Position numbers and translations under genes: made by a program | Notes under the pieces: model-generated | Databases searched by the model: none | Told to the model about the DNA's origin: nothing | What the model saw: only the letters and a program-made list of their open reading frames with translations | Source: Megaleporinus macrocephalus | Lineage: Eukaryota; Chordata; Actinopteri; Characiformes; Anostomidae | Assembly: GCA_021613375.1 (NCBI GenBank) | Contig: CM038708.1 | Coordinates: 33,909,059-33,973,058 of the forward strand | DNA length: 64,000 nucleotides | Reading direction: 5' to 3' | In this document: positions 36,721 through 48,589 of the stretch, piece after piece | Layout of the letters: each line of letters starts with the position of its first letter | Numbering within the stretch: the first letter of the stretch is position 1

Positions 36721-36960
36721 ATATCGTCTCTGTCCAAAGAAAAACAAGTATCCCCAAAATGGCAACTTTACAGGACAGGACAGTGAGAGTCTTTCCTTTC
36801 AATGTAATTGACTCATAATGTAATTGTGGAGCATTGCTATTGGTTCATTTATCATGAAATTTTAATGTAAACGAGAGCTGCTGCATTTTAATGATGTTAA
36901 AAACTAAAAATGGACAAAAGTACATGTTTTTCTTTGGACAGCAACGATATAAGATTATAT
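36721..36960 (+). mobile_element. MITE, family A, most complete copy
   Basis: Terminal inverted repeats of about 30 bp are present. The left end is 'atatcgtctctgtccaaaga' then 'aaaacaagtat'. The right end, reverse-complemented, is 'atatcgttgctgtccaaaga' then 'aaaacatgtac'. The body includes 'caaaatggcaactttacagg', 'cctttcaatgtaa' and 'gctattggttcatttatcat'. There is no coding sequence. At 240 bp it may be a shortened member, because the 37192 and 50330 copies hold more internal sequence. Confidence 0.8.
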
Positions 36961-37191
36961 TTTTCACGCAAGCATAAATTACTGGAAACTGTGGCTTGAG
37001 AGGTTGATGGGGTTCAGGAGGGTTGAGGTCATATATCCAGCAAGTGCATTTTCATGTCAACATTTTAATATTAAAAATAAATCTGTGCAGTCATGTTGGA
37101 CGGGCTAATGATAACAGAGGGACAACCAGCTGGGCCAAAGTTGTTGCTTAGTTAATGACTTGCAATGCGCCCAGAATTGTGTGAACGCAAC

Positions 37192-37510
37192 ATATCGTCA
37201 CTGTCCAATGAAAAACAAGTATCTATAAAAAGGGCAACTTTACAGGAGAGACCAAAACATATTTTACTTTCAATGTAAGTCAATGTAACTAGAATTTTTT
37301 TCCAAGCTGCTTTCCTTGGCTTTCCTTGTTTTTTGTGATTTCTCTCCCCTTTTACTTGTTGACTTACAGAAGATCTCTATTTTGTCAATGTTAATTCTTC
37401 TACATTATTTAAACACGACAGCTGCCCTTATTTCTGTGAATGTTTCATCGCGAATGGACCAATAGAATTGCTCGGAAATCACTGGGAATAAAACCTCTTT
37501 ACATTAACTT
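37192..37510 (+). mobile_element. MITE, family A, lacking the right end
   Basis: It begins 'catatcgtcactgtccaatg', followed by 'aaaaacaagtatctataaaa', 'ggcaactttacaggagag' and 'tattttactttcaatgtaag'. Further in are 'acgacagctgccctta', 'gaatgttt' and 'gaatggaccaatagaattgc'. The right terminal repeat is not found. It lies only 230 bp from the 36721-36960 copy in the same orientation. Confidence 0.7.
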
Positions 37511-37659
37511 ATTTTAGGAGTTAAGAACGTTTTGGTCTGATTTGGTCTGAAGAACTGATTTCTAGGTGTGCTCATTTTACACCATATCATCTTACAAGCC
37601 ATGATCTGATATTTGAGCCATATATGTGTGAGATTTTCATGAACAAGTGTGGTTTTGTA

Positions 37660-38480
37660 ATAAAGCGCCCGCCGCCACCTGATAGATGCAGCTAATTCTG
37701 CTTGCGAGTATGTTTTTGTGTTCTGTTTGCCCGAGTGTCGGCATCTCAGATCCTCAGGAAAGAAGCAAGCCTATTGATTACAGCAAGTTCAATCAAGACT
37801 CCCTGCTCTGTTACCGGCTTCGTGCCAATCACTAAAATAGCAAGTGAGCATTTGAAGCTTGATCTGCCTGCCACTATTCTTGGAGCAGCCCTCCCCCCCC
37901 AGACCTAAACAGAGTAGCGGGCCGATGAATTAGCATGTGTCCAACGCCGGGCGCTTCGTCTTGAGATCAATATCGACTTTTGCTTCACCCAGGCTACTTG
38001 GACTACATTTTCGAGGGAGGCTGCCAATTGTATACGGACAGCTTAACGCCCCCTGGCAATCGCCTCCTTTCACCGACACTCAACTGTTACTAGAAAATTG
38101 AATAATGCTCCCACAAGCGGCCAAGTAAATGCAATATCTGCACAAGGGCTTGTTCCCTGTCTGAACTAATTCATATTTATGTTCGGCTGTCTCTTCCCTG
38201 TTGGTTGGAGGACTGGTTTTCAGCCTGGTTTAGGTTTTTTCTCCGTTGTTTTTGCTCGTTTCCGGAAGCAGTGACTCACCAGTAATGTCACAGCTCCAGT
38301 TTTGCAGGGGATGTCTAATGTGTGAGAGTGGGATGTCTTTCAACAAGTTGGAGAGAAAGCGGGTGGTAGCGAGAAGCGAAGCAATACCTCTAAGAAAACA
38401 TTTCGAGAATATTTTGTACCCGCAGAATTCATAATCCCACGTTCTTTAAGAACTCCCGAAGGAGGTACAAAAAGAGAAAG
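37660..38480. other. GC-richer complex island
   Basis: The base composition is clearly less AT-rich than its flanks and the sequence is non-repetitive. It includes a GCC-rich start (37667-37680), a C-run at 37893-37900, and 'gatgaattagcatgtgtcc'. A 68-codon frame at 37702-37908 is not recognisable as protein. It may be a conserved non-coding element or promoter-proximal DNA; sequence alone cannot decide. Confidence 0.3.
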
Positions 38481-39309
38481 ACTTCCTTCTCTGCACCCAT
38501 AAGGCATTTCTCATACTTACCAGGAGTTGGGTTCGATAAAAGCTGCTGATACAGACTTGTTTCTCAACTCGGCTCATTAAAAAGAGAATGTAAGACCTCA
38601 ACAGAATTCCAGAACAACTCTAGTCAGTTCCTGGTTGTTGTCAGAGCTTTGTTCATCACAGTTTTAACGTTGTATCTTTAAACCAGGTGTTCTTCTGGTG
38701 GCATCGCCTTTAGTCTGCTCCTTCGCCCACCCAAATCAGCCTAATGCAGGGAGGGTGATTTATATATGTGCCTTATTTCACAGCACAGAAGAAACCTGGA
38801 AGGCAGCCATGCTATTGCATTGACTGTAGATCCATACGGCAAATTACATCTCTCTAATAAAACGATGATATTGAAGCCATCCAACACGCATAATTGGCAG
38901 GAGCTTCGCAGCACAGCACAGCTCTTCGCCGCTCTGTAATACGCCGGTGGGATTGGGACAGAATCAAGCCTTGTTAACCAAAAAAAACCCCTCATTTTGT
39001 GTGCTTTCTCGGCTGGGGAGAACAGATGCAATCTGCCACAGTGGATGAAAAGCTTATGAAACATTGGAGCCTCCCACCCAGGCCCCTCACCTTTGAGACA
39101 TTTTGGCCACAGATAAATGCTACAGCTCAACAGCGGATACCGCATCACTTTCAATAGTACACTATAGTACACAATAGTACTAAACAGCGCCACTGCTGAG
39201 ATGAAATAATATAATTTGTGTTTGTTGGCTTTCTTGCTTCCATGTATGAAGGAGCAATATCTGCCTTGCCTTTTATTGTACAAGAACATGATATATATAT
39301 ATATATATA
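38481..39309. other. No gene recognised
   Basis: A 220-codon minus frame spans 38741-39403, but its first third is translated (TA)n and the rest has no known domain. A short (TA)n lies at 39290-39310. Confidence 0.5.
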
Positions 39310-39326
39310 TAGCATTTCGATCATCT

Positions 39327-39402
<76 letters not shown>

Positions 39403-39419
39403 AGATGATCGAAATGCTA
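39310..39419. repeat. Perfect 110-bp palindrome with (TA)36 core
   Basis: The left arm 'tagcatttcgatcatcttg' (39310-39328) and right arm 'caagatgatcgaaatgcta' (39401-39419) are exact reverse complements. Between them is an uninterrupted 72-bp TA run (39329-39400), itself self-complementary. The whole 110 bp is therefore a perfect palindrome centred between 39364 and 39365, and it breaks one base beyond each end. Confidence 0.95.
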
Positions 39420-39446
39420 AAGAATTCAAATAACTAGTATTATGGT

Positions 39447-39722
39447 TTAGTCCGGCCTGTTTTGCGTGGAGTCTGCATGTTCTTCCCGTGCTTGAGTGCG
39501 TTTCCTCCGGGTACTCAGGTTTCCTCTAACATGTCCAAAGACATGCATGATAGGTTGATTGGTCCCTTTAAATTGCCCGTAGGTGTGATTGCGTAAGTGT
39601 TGGCCATGCGATGGACTGGCGAACTGTTCATGGTATACCCTGCCTTCGCCTGACGATGCTGGGATTGGCTTGTGACCCCAAATAGCGGGATTAAGCAGCA
39701 GATAATGTATGGATGGATAGTT
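39447..39722 (+). repeat. Dispersed teleost retroposon-like repeat, second copy
   Basis: The same family as 7565-7890: 'gcgtggagtctgcatgttctt', 'gtgcgtttcctccgggtactc', 'aggtttcctctaacatgtcc', 'aaattgcccgtaggtgtgat', 'gcgatggactggcgaactg', 'taccctgccttcgcc', 'gatgctgggattggctt', and the tail 'gtatggatggatag'. The 5' end is missing compared with the first copy. The minus-strand frame over it is not a gene. Confidence 0.75.
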
Positions 39723-40700
39723 CTTCACATCAGCATAAAATATCTAGTAACATCTAATAGTAACATTGATAACATCCAGTAATACCTAATCTAATAACTA
39801 AAAACGAGTAAATGTAGCTTTTTAAAGGAGCAATGAGATGTAAGATGCAACTTGTTAAATTCATACTCCAAACAAATAGGGGGTGACAAATCACCAAGCT
39901 GTGGTGTCCAACGCTTTCATAAGAAACAAGGAAAAGCACAGCCCCTCCTCCTCAGTGTTAGCAATAACAGCTTTACTGAGCAGTAAGAGTTCAGCTTCAA
40001 ATCTCATCCCTTTACTCAGCAACAGTGTCTCCAGGGGTGGAAAGCAAAAGTCAAAACTTATGTTTTGCTTCTGTTTATATCACTTACTTTGTTTACTGCA
40101 GAACGTGGTTTCTTGCCAAGAGTGGACAAGAGTAACCGTTAAAACTGCCACTCGCTAAGAGGTTCGGGTATTGTTATGTTTACTCTTCCTTTCTTTGGCT
40201 TTCTGTCCTTTAATGATCTAACCGGGAGCAGAACCTTCAGCATGACTGACAAACACTGTAGAAAACATCGTTAGGATAGCAGTGCTACTTCTTTATCCTC
40301 TCATGTTGGACTCGACACTACAGTGACCTACACTACACCATCACCTCTTCAGGTATAAAATGGTATTACAAGACAGGACAGGCCAGGGTTAGCTGCTTAG
40401 CATGATGAATACAGTAGATATCTCTGCATCATGATAAACAGACGTCTGTCACATACCATCAAAACTTTTTTATTCCTTCACATATTGTTAATAATTTTAG
40501 TTTTTTGTTTAGTTAACTCTGAAATGTTTCATATTGAAATGTTTCAAATGTTTCCACAAAATCTTACATATTGCACCTTTAAATGTGCTATAAGCATCGA
40601 AAAACATGACTATTTATAATATACAGAGACAGAATTAAAATCCAATCTCTGTTTCTTTTTAGTGCACATAGAAACAGGATAATCTTAGGATAAAGTTAAT
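39723..40700. other. No gene recognised
   Basis: No supported coding region. Short frames at 39883-40158 and 40431-40619 only. Confidence 0.5.
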
Positions 40701-40705
40701 TTCGA

Positions 40706-40932
40706 TCCCCGGGACCAGCAGGTCGGCACCTAACCCCCAACTGCTTCCCGGGCGCAGTGGATAGGGCTGCCCACCACTCTGGGCACGTATGTTCACTGCC
40801 CCCTAGTGTGTATGTTCACTAGTGTGTGTGTATATGTGGGTGTTTCACTACACAGATGGGTTAAATGAGGAGGTCAAATTTCGCTGTGTGCAAAACACAA
40901 ATGACAGAATAATTTTAAACTTAAACTTAATT
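40706..40932 (+). repeat. Otophysan-type retroposon
   Basis: The sequence follows a repeat common in catfish, characin and cyprinid genomes: 'cccccaactgcttcccgggcgc', 'agtggatagggctgcccacc', 'tgttcactgccccctagtgtg', 'gtgtttcactacacagatgg', 'gttaaatgaggaggtcaaatt', and a tail of repeated 'aaacttaa'. The short 'cttaaa' repeat tail suggests a non-LTR-driven retroposon. Confidence 0.75.
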
Positions 40933-41293
40933 TTGCTAACTTAATTGGAGCTAGTTTTACTTTCAGCACATTCTTTCTTTCTGCTTGTTTGTACCACACA
41001 TGACTTAAAATAAGATAAACAATTGTAAGAGAGATAAAGAAAGATAAAAGAAAAATCCTACATTTACACTGCCTCATAAGACACATAAGTTAATCAAAAA
41101 AATTTGATTAACTATATTCAATATTGTTTTCCATTTTCACAAACGAGCAGGACAGTTTCCTGTTTGTCTTGTGCTAATTACACATTTCCACCATAAAAAC
41201 CTTCAAATTCCCCAAATCTTAAGTAGCTCAGCTTTAATCAGTCAAAATCCAAATATCACTGCATAAATATTAAATATGATATCAGGCTGCTAG
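40933..41293. other. AT-rich spacer before the 14-bp array
   Basis: No gene or repeat recognised. Confidence 0.5.
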
Positions 41294-42149
41294 CTTTAAC
41301 AATACACTTTTACCGATACACTTTTACCAATATAACTTTACCAACACACTTCTACCAATATAACTTTACCAACACACTTTTACCAATATACCTTTACCAA
41401 TACACTTTTACCAATATACCTTTACCAACACACTTTTACCAATATACCTTTACCAATATACCTTTACCAAGACACTTCTACCAATATAACTTTACCAACA
41501 CACTTTTACCAATATATCTTTACCAATATACCTTTACCAACACATTTTTACCAATATACCTTTACCAACACACTTTTACCAATATACCTTTACCAACACA
41601 CTTTTACCAATATACCTTTACCAATATACCTTTACCAACACACTTCTACCAATATAACTTTACCAACACACTTTTACCAATATACCTTTACCAATATACC
41701 TTTACCAACACATTTTTACCAATATACCTTTACCAACACACTTTTACCAATATACCTTTACCAACACATTTTTACCAATATACCTTTATCAACACACTTT
41801 TACCAATATACCTTTACCAATATACCTTTACCAACACATTTTTACCAATACACCTTTACCAACACACTTTTACCAATATACCTTTACCAATATACCTTTA
41901 CCAACACACTTCTACCAATATAACTTTGCCAACACACTTTTACCAATATACCTTTACCAATATACCTTTACCAACACACTTTTACCAATATACCTTTACC
42001 AACACACTTTTACCAACACATTTTTACCAATATACCTTTACCAATATACCTTTACCAACACACTTTTACCAATATACCTTTACCAACACATTTTTACCAA
42101 TATACCTTTACCAATATACCTTTACCAACACATTTTTACCAATATATCT

Positions 42150-42975
42150 TTACCAATATACCTTTACCAACACGCTTTTACCAATATACCTTTACCAACA
42201 CACTTTTACCAATATACCTTTACCAATATACCTTTACCAACACATTTTTACCAATGTACCTTTACCAACACACTTTTTCCAATATAACTTTACCAATATA
42301 CCTTTACCAACACACTTTTACCAATATACCTTTACCAACACACTTTTACCAATATACCTTTACCAACACACTTTTACCAATATACCTTTACCAACACATT
42401 TTTACCAATATACCTTTACCAATATACCTTTACCAACACACTTCTACCAATATAACTTTACCAACACACTTTTACCAATATACCTTTACCAACACACTTT
42501 TACCAATATACCTTTACCAACACACTTTTACCAATATACCTTTACCAACACACTTTTACCAACACATTTTTACCAATATACCTTTACCAATATACCTTTA
42601 CCAACACACTTTTACCAATATACCTTTACCAACACATTTTTACCAATATACCTTTACCAATATACCTTTACCAACACATTTTTACCAATATATCTTTACC
42701 AATATACCTTTACCAACACGCTTTTACCAATATACCTTTACCAACACACTTTTACCAATATACCTTTACCAATATACCTTTACCAACACATTTTTACCAA
42801 TGTACCTTTACCAACACACTTTTTCCAATATAACTTTACCAATATACCTTTACCAACACACTTTTACCAATATACCTTTACCAACACACTTTTACCAATA
42901 TACCTTTACCAACACACTTTTACCAATATACCTTTACCAACACATTTTTACCAATGTACCTTTACCAACACACTT
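42150..42975 (+). repeat. 546-bp higher-order repeat in the 14-bp array
   Basis: Rare variants recur at fixed distance. 'aacacgctttta' is at 42171 and 42717 (546 bp = 39 units), and 'ccaatgtaccttta' followed by 'cactttttcc' is at about 42252 and 42798 (546 bp). A third 'ccaatgtacc...ctttttcc' copy is at about 42952, 154 bp (11 units) further. The array therefore grew by block duplication as well as by single units. Confidence 0.85.
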
Positions 42976-44144
42976 TTTCCAATATAACTTTACCAATATA
43001 CCTTTACCAACACACTTTTACCAATATACCTTTACCAACACACTTTTACCAACACATTTTTACCAATATACCTTTACCAATATACCTTTACCAACACACT
43101 TTTACCAACACATTTTTACCAATATACCTTTACCAATATACCTTTACCAACACACTTTTACCAATATACCTTTACCAACACACTTTTACCAATATACCTT
43201 TACCAATATACCTTTACCAACACACTTTTACCAATATACCTTTACCAATATACCTTTACCAACACACTTTTACCAATATACCTTTACCAATATACCTTTA
43301 CCAATATACCTTTACCAATATACCTTTACCAATATACCTTTACCAACACATTTTTACCAATATATCTTTACCAATATACCTTTACCAACACACTTTTACC
43401 AATATACCTTTACCAACACACTTTTCCAAAACACTTTTACCAATATACCTTTACCAACACACTTTTACCAATATACCTTTACCAATATACCTTTACCAAC
43501 ACACTTTTACCAATATACCTTTACCAACACACTTTTACAAATATACCTTTACCAATATACCTTGACCAATACACTTTTACCAATATACCTTTACCAATAT
43601 ACCTTTACCAACACACTTTTACCAATATACCTTTACCAATATACCTTTACCAATATACCTTTACCAATACACTTTTACCAATATACCTTTACCAATATAC
43701 CTTTACCAATACACTTTTACCAATATACCTTTACCAATATACCTTTACCAATACACTTTTACCAATATACCTTTACCAATATACCTTTACCAACACACTT
43801 TTACCAATATACCTTTACCAATGTACCTTTACCAATACACTTTTACCAATAAACCTTTACCAACACACTTTTACCAATATACCGTTACCAATATACCTTT
43901 ACCAACACACTTTTACCAATATACCTTTACCAATATACCTTTACCAATACACTTTTACCAATATACCTTTACCAATATACCTTTATCAACACACTTTTAC
44001 CAATATACCTTTACCAATGTACCTTTACCAATACACTTTTACCAATATAGCTTTACCAACACACTTTTACCAATATACCGTTACCAATATACCTTTACCA
44101 ACACACTTTTACCAATATACCTTTACCAATATACCTTTACCAAT

Positions 44145-44561
44145 ATACCTTTACCAATATAGCTTTACCAACACACTTTTACCAATATACCTTTACCAAC
44201 ACACTTTTACCAATATATCTTTACTAATATATCTTTACCAATACACCTTTACCAATATACCTTTATCAATATATATTTACCAATACAATTTACCAATATA
44301 TCTTATCTTTACCAATACACCTTTACCAGTACACCTTTACCAATATACCTTTACCAACACACTTTTACCAATATACCTTTACCAATATACCTTTACCAAC
44401 ACACTTTTACCAATATACCTTTACCAATATAGCTTTACCAACACACTTTTACCAATATACCTTTACCAACACACTTTTACCAATATATCTTTACTAATAT
44501 ATCTTTACCAATACACCTTTACCAATATACCTTTATCAATATATATTTACCAATACACCTT
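44145..44561 (+). repeat. 270-bp terminal duplication in the 14-bp array
   Basis: 'caatatagctttaccaacac' through 'atatctttactaatatatct' to 'tatcaatatatatttacc' appears from about 44155 and again from about 44425, an offset of 270 bp. The offset is not a multiple of 14 because of small indels between the copies near 44285-44310. Confidence 0.8.
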
Positions 44562-46315
44562 GCATGAAAGAGCAAGCTGATCAAATGTTAAGTGACTTTG
44601 TCAGTAGTTGACAAAATAAATATTGTTATTTTGAATTATTAAGAATTAAAATATGATGGTATGTATTTAAAATTCAACAATGTTTGTCGCATTTGTGTTT
44701 CTACTACATAATGACCTTGTTAATCAGAGGTACTATCAGAGGTACCAAAGAAATACCTTTTTTAAAACTCCGTTTTACATATGAAAATAATTACATCCAT
44801 TTCAAACCATGCAACCATCACTGCCCACATACTTCCATACGTCCTTTATTTTGGACGCTGAGCAATACACCCACTAGGAACAAACCTTTAGTGTACAGTT
44901 CGTTGCTAAGTAGGTGATCATTACGTACTGAAAGCATAACCAAGAGGGTGCTGAAACTTTTACATTTATAGTTTAAAAAGGACAAATGATCTAAATGGAA
45001 CAAGTAATCAGATTGTATTACGTAAACATAGCAACTCGTTGGATTAGGTTACAGATTACTGATTTAAACAGGTAAACTAATCAGTGATCTGTACTGGAAT
45101 ACATTAGTAAATGAACTCTCTAAACCTGATGCTGGGTGCTTCTAAGCTGAATGGCTCCTGCAGGTTCCTCAGCTTCTGTCCTGTACCACTGGGTGTTTTC
45201 TCCCTGTCTAGAAGCCCCTGGGTCGGCCCCCTCTAACTCTGGGAGACTGAAAGCAGGTGTCAACGCTCTCTCTCCCTACAGGTCCTGTCCCAATTAACGC
45301 GATGCAACAATCAGTGGCCTCATTAGTGCCTCCCTGACATTTAGCTCGCTTTTAAAAGGTGCGTTTAAGTGCTCGCCTCCCTCTCAATTCACAGAGAAAC
45401 CCATGTTAACGTGAAATTCAAGTTTGACAGTTACGCTAAGCTAATAAGGCATGGATTGCTCTAATATGCCATCAAATGACAGATTCTAGGAAAGGATGGT
45501 CGTGTTAGATATGCACAAAAATATCAGAAGCTCTCTGCACTGGAAGTTGGGTCCTATCAGCACTGGATGTGCTGAATCTGTGGTTTTCTGAAGAAAAGTT
45601 GAATTTATCATGAAGCCTCTAGGATTTCTCCCCTCCGAATCAAAGGGCGCAGATGAAATGGCGATATAAATGGAATCAGTTGCAATCTAAGTCAACTTTA
45701 AAGGGCTGAATTTATGATTTGCAAAATTTAAATGCAAATGGTTTGTGACTCACTCCATGTGTTTGCGCTCCACTCTCTCTTTTTTTTCCCTCTCTGAGAA
45801 GGAGTGATCTCTGCTGCATTACTGGGACTTTCTCTTTTGATTGTTTTGTAACACATGGGTTTCCTGAGGATGACTCATCAGACGGAAAAAAATAGATCAA
45901 CTTCAGACAGACACCTTTCCAGGGGTATAGCGAACTGCATCTGACTAGAGACACACTGTCTACAGGTATTTGTCTTCAGTCCTACATGTGACTTCACTAA
46001 TAAGCTCGAACAAAGAAGGGTCCTAATTAGTAAAACCAGGCACAGCTGAAACAAACACTTTCAGTCATTACAGGCCTTGATGAATGAAGTTGAGTATCAT
46101 TAGCACACAACTATTTTTATCTGGAATATATTATGCTTCTAACTCACTAATCTACTAAACTTAAATTAACCCCATTCCTCACACCTTTAACTTGATAGTA
46201 ACATATTATATATTTTCCTTGGATTTACTGAAGCCCTGAAAGTGGAACAACATTTAAAAAAACTTTAGAGTGGTTAAATGCAAACAGTCCATTGTACCTA
46301 AACACTGTATTTACT
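44562..46315. other. No gene recognised; complex patch 45125-45420
   Basis: 45125-45420 is non-repetitive and GC-richer, with 'ctctctccctacag|gtcc', which resembles a splice acceptor at 45281. The frames after it are short and unrecognised. It may be conserved non-coding DNA. Confidence 0.4.
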
Positions 46316-47199
46316 CTATATGGTCAAAAGTTTATGAACACATGACCATCATGCTTTGTTGCTATATTGACCTCCACTCTTCCCCCTTCCACAAGATTTT
46401 GGAGTGTTTATTTTTTTACTTTTTCAGGATGTTTGTGCTCATTCAGTCCATAAGCATTTTTGAGGTCAAGCACTTGAAAAAGCCTAACTCACTAGTGACT
46501 GTTTTCAATTCAGCCCAACGTTGTTAAGTGGGGCTGCGGTCAGGGCTCAGGCCATTGGGGTTTAAACTCAGATCATGTGTTTATGGATTTTGGGATCTTG
46601 CCTCAAATTTGGAAGGGTATATTTGTCTAAAATGTCTTTGTATGCTACAGAGTTAACGTTACCCTTTGCTAGAGCTAAGAGGCAAACCCTGAAGAACAGC
46701 GCCAGATCATTGTCCTGTACCTCTTATCCACCAAGCCCCAATTTGGCCGACAGATTCTCCGATGGTGAAGCATGTTTCATCATGCCAGTGAACATATTTC
46801 CACTGCTGCAAAGCCCATGCGCTTTACACCACTCCAGCTACACTTGGCATTGTGCATAGGCATCTTGTGTGCAGCTGCATGAACCTAGACGTCCATTTCA
46901 TAAAGCTCCTGGCTCAGTTTTTGTGTTGATGTTGCTTCTGCAGGCGGTTTGTATGAGGAATGCAACTTTTTAATGTGCTGAGCTGTTGCTGCTCGCACCG
47001 GCGCGGATCTAGCAAAGCAGAACTTTCACAAACTGACTTGTGGTCAAAGGTGTCTCTGAACTCTCAAGTATGACCCATGCTATATGTTTGAAAACTGCAC
47101 GACTATGTGCTTGATTTTATATATCAGTAAGCGATGAATGTGAATGAAACACCTGAACTAAGAAATTGGGAGGGGTGTCCACACACTAGTGACTATATA
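46316..47199 (-). pseudogene. Near-complete decayed Tc1-like transposon
   Basis: The ends are 'tatatggtcaaaagtttatg' with 'aacacatgaccatca' on the left, and 'ggaggggtgtccacacacta' with 'gtgactatata' on the right. These are degraded inverted termini of a very common fish Tc1 element. The minus strand carried the transposase. Plus-strand phrases in transposon order are 'ccacaagattttggagtgt', 'attcagtccataagcattt', 'ggtcagggctcaggccatt', 'aaaatgtctttgtatgctac', 'catttcataaagctcctgg' and 'cagtttttgtgttgatgtt', with 'aactgacttgtggtcaaagg' near the N-terminal coding end at about 47030-47055. Internal deletions and stops are frequent. Its length of 884 bp is well below a full Tc1 element of about 1.5 kb or more. 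Confidence 0.8.
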
Positions 47200-48589
47200 A
47201 TGTAAATTTCTTTACAATGCTGTTGATATGCCCCAGGGCTTGTGATATATGCAGCCCATATATAGAGTGTTTATAATGTTAATATAGTGCTACATCTGAA
47301 AAGTTTTCTTTGGTTAATATTTTGCCTTTGCGTGCAACTTTCTGCCATGAATTTATTTGAAAAATTATATATTAAGCAAAAAATAAGGTTTCAAGCATCA
47401 GACAATGTGTTTTCTGTGTCATTTTCTGTAATTTAGCTTTAGCTTGAGATATTTAGATGCTTTAACCATCTGGGTCCTATCACTTCTGCAGTGATTCATT
47501 TCTGATTCTATCTTCCCCAGAACAGAGCATTTTACATCAAATCACTCTACATGACTTGTCTAAATGAGTTTAACTATGGAGTTGTTCAAAAAGCTTGAAA
47601 GCCCTATGAAATTCTTCTAGAATCTACTGATTTTTAAGTCAATACTGTCATTGTTTTCATTGCTGAATTTCCTTCCAACGACCACATGCGCACTAATCCA
47701 TTTTAGAGGGCTGCCTAGCAGATAAGTCCAGTGATTTTCTTTTAAGATGAATAAGCTCAGCTCCGCGGTGCGTTTGATTCACTCTGAGCACTGTTCGGCT
47801 TGGCGCGGATCTCAGTGGTTGGTAGTGCCAGTCATAAACACTGACCTTTTCTTGTACCTCTCAATATTTCCCTCACACTTTTAGCTTCTTTGTCTTGCCA
47901 GTGACCCTCAGAAAGAATATCCAATATTTATTTCACCACTGCAGGGAGAATGTTTTATACATCGGCTTTCTTTGGCTTCTTTGGCACATGGTGTTATGGA
48001 TCAATCCCCGATTCCGGCCCCAATTCTTTCATTCCACATTGGTACTTCAATAGCAACAATTAGAATCATGACAGATTTGGCCTAATGTGGTTTTACTAGA
48101 TGTGTTAATATAAAAATTTCCTTGTCTTCTAGGTTTTTCCTAGAAGGCCTGAATCAACAGAGAATGGTTTCTGAAAGTCTAATGGGGCCTTTATAAATGG
48201 TAATGTAACGATTTGCCAAAGACCGTGGCAGAAGACTCATCTTATTCCCCATAAGCCCTCGACGTTATACCGTTATTTAGCTTAAAGGAATATTCCATTT
48301 GTTCTTGTAGCTGCATCTGCATGCATCACGTGCTTGATTACCATGGTTTCTTATTCCTAATTAGAAAGAGAACAGAGGAAATAAATGGAGATACATGTAT
48401 AATAGAAGCCCATGGGCAGTTGCTTCCTACTGCACCCACTCATTGGCGTCTATTGTAAGTGCATCTCAAACTGAGGAAAAAAAAAGTTAAATGTAAATTA
48501 AACACAGTTTTTCTCTGGTTCTTTGATATTAGCCAATTTATTTTAATTTAATTATTATTATTTATTATTTGCACATTTTAAAAGTTTTA
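47200..48589. other. No gene recognised
   Basis: No supported feature. 47720-47830 is GC-richer than its flanks. Confidence 0.45.

Larger units (their letters stand above)
41294..44561 (+). repeat. 14-bp minisatellite, ~233 units
   Basis: The unit is CTTTACCAATATAC, with a frequent partner TTTTACCAACACAC, so much of the array alternates as a 28-bp dimer. Variants include 'cttctaccaatataa', 'catttttaccaatata' and 'tgtacc'. Fourteen is not a multiple of three, but three units (42 bp) restore phase, so all plus frames stay open for long runs (for example 41926-42987 and 42254-43852). They encode only Thr/Pro/Tyr/Phe/Leu/Asn repeats and are not credible genes. Unit length is very constant; slips appear near 43425-43440 and at 44275-44310. 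Confidence 0.95.

Noticed and set aside
38741..39403. 220-codon minus-strand frame
   Set aside because: Its first third is Tyr-Ile repeats from (TA)n and the rest shows no domain or splice structure.
42254..43852. 532-codon open frame as a gene
   Set aside because: It is a translated 14-bp array; all plus frames are open because the unit has almost no G and so rarely makes a stop.
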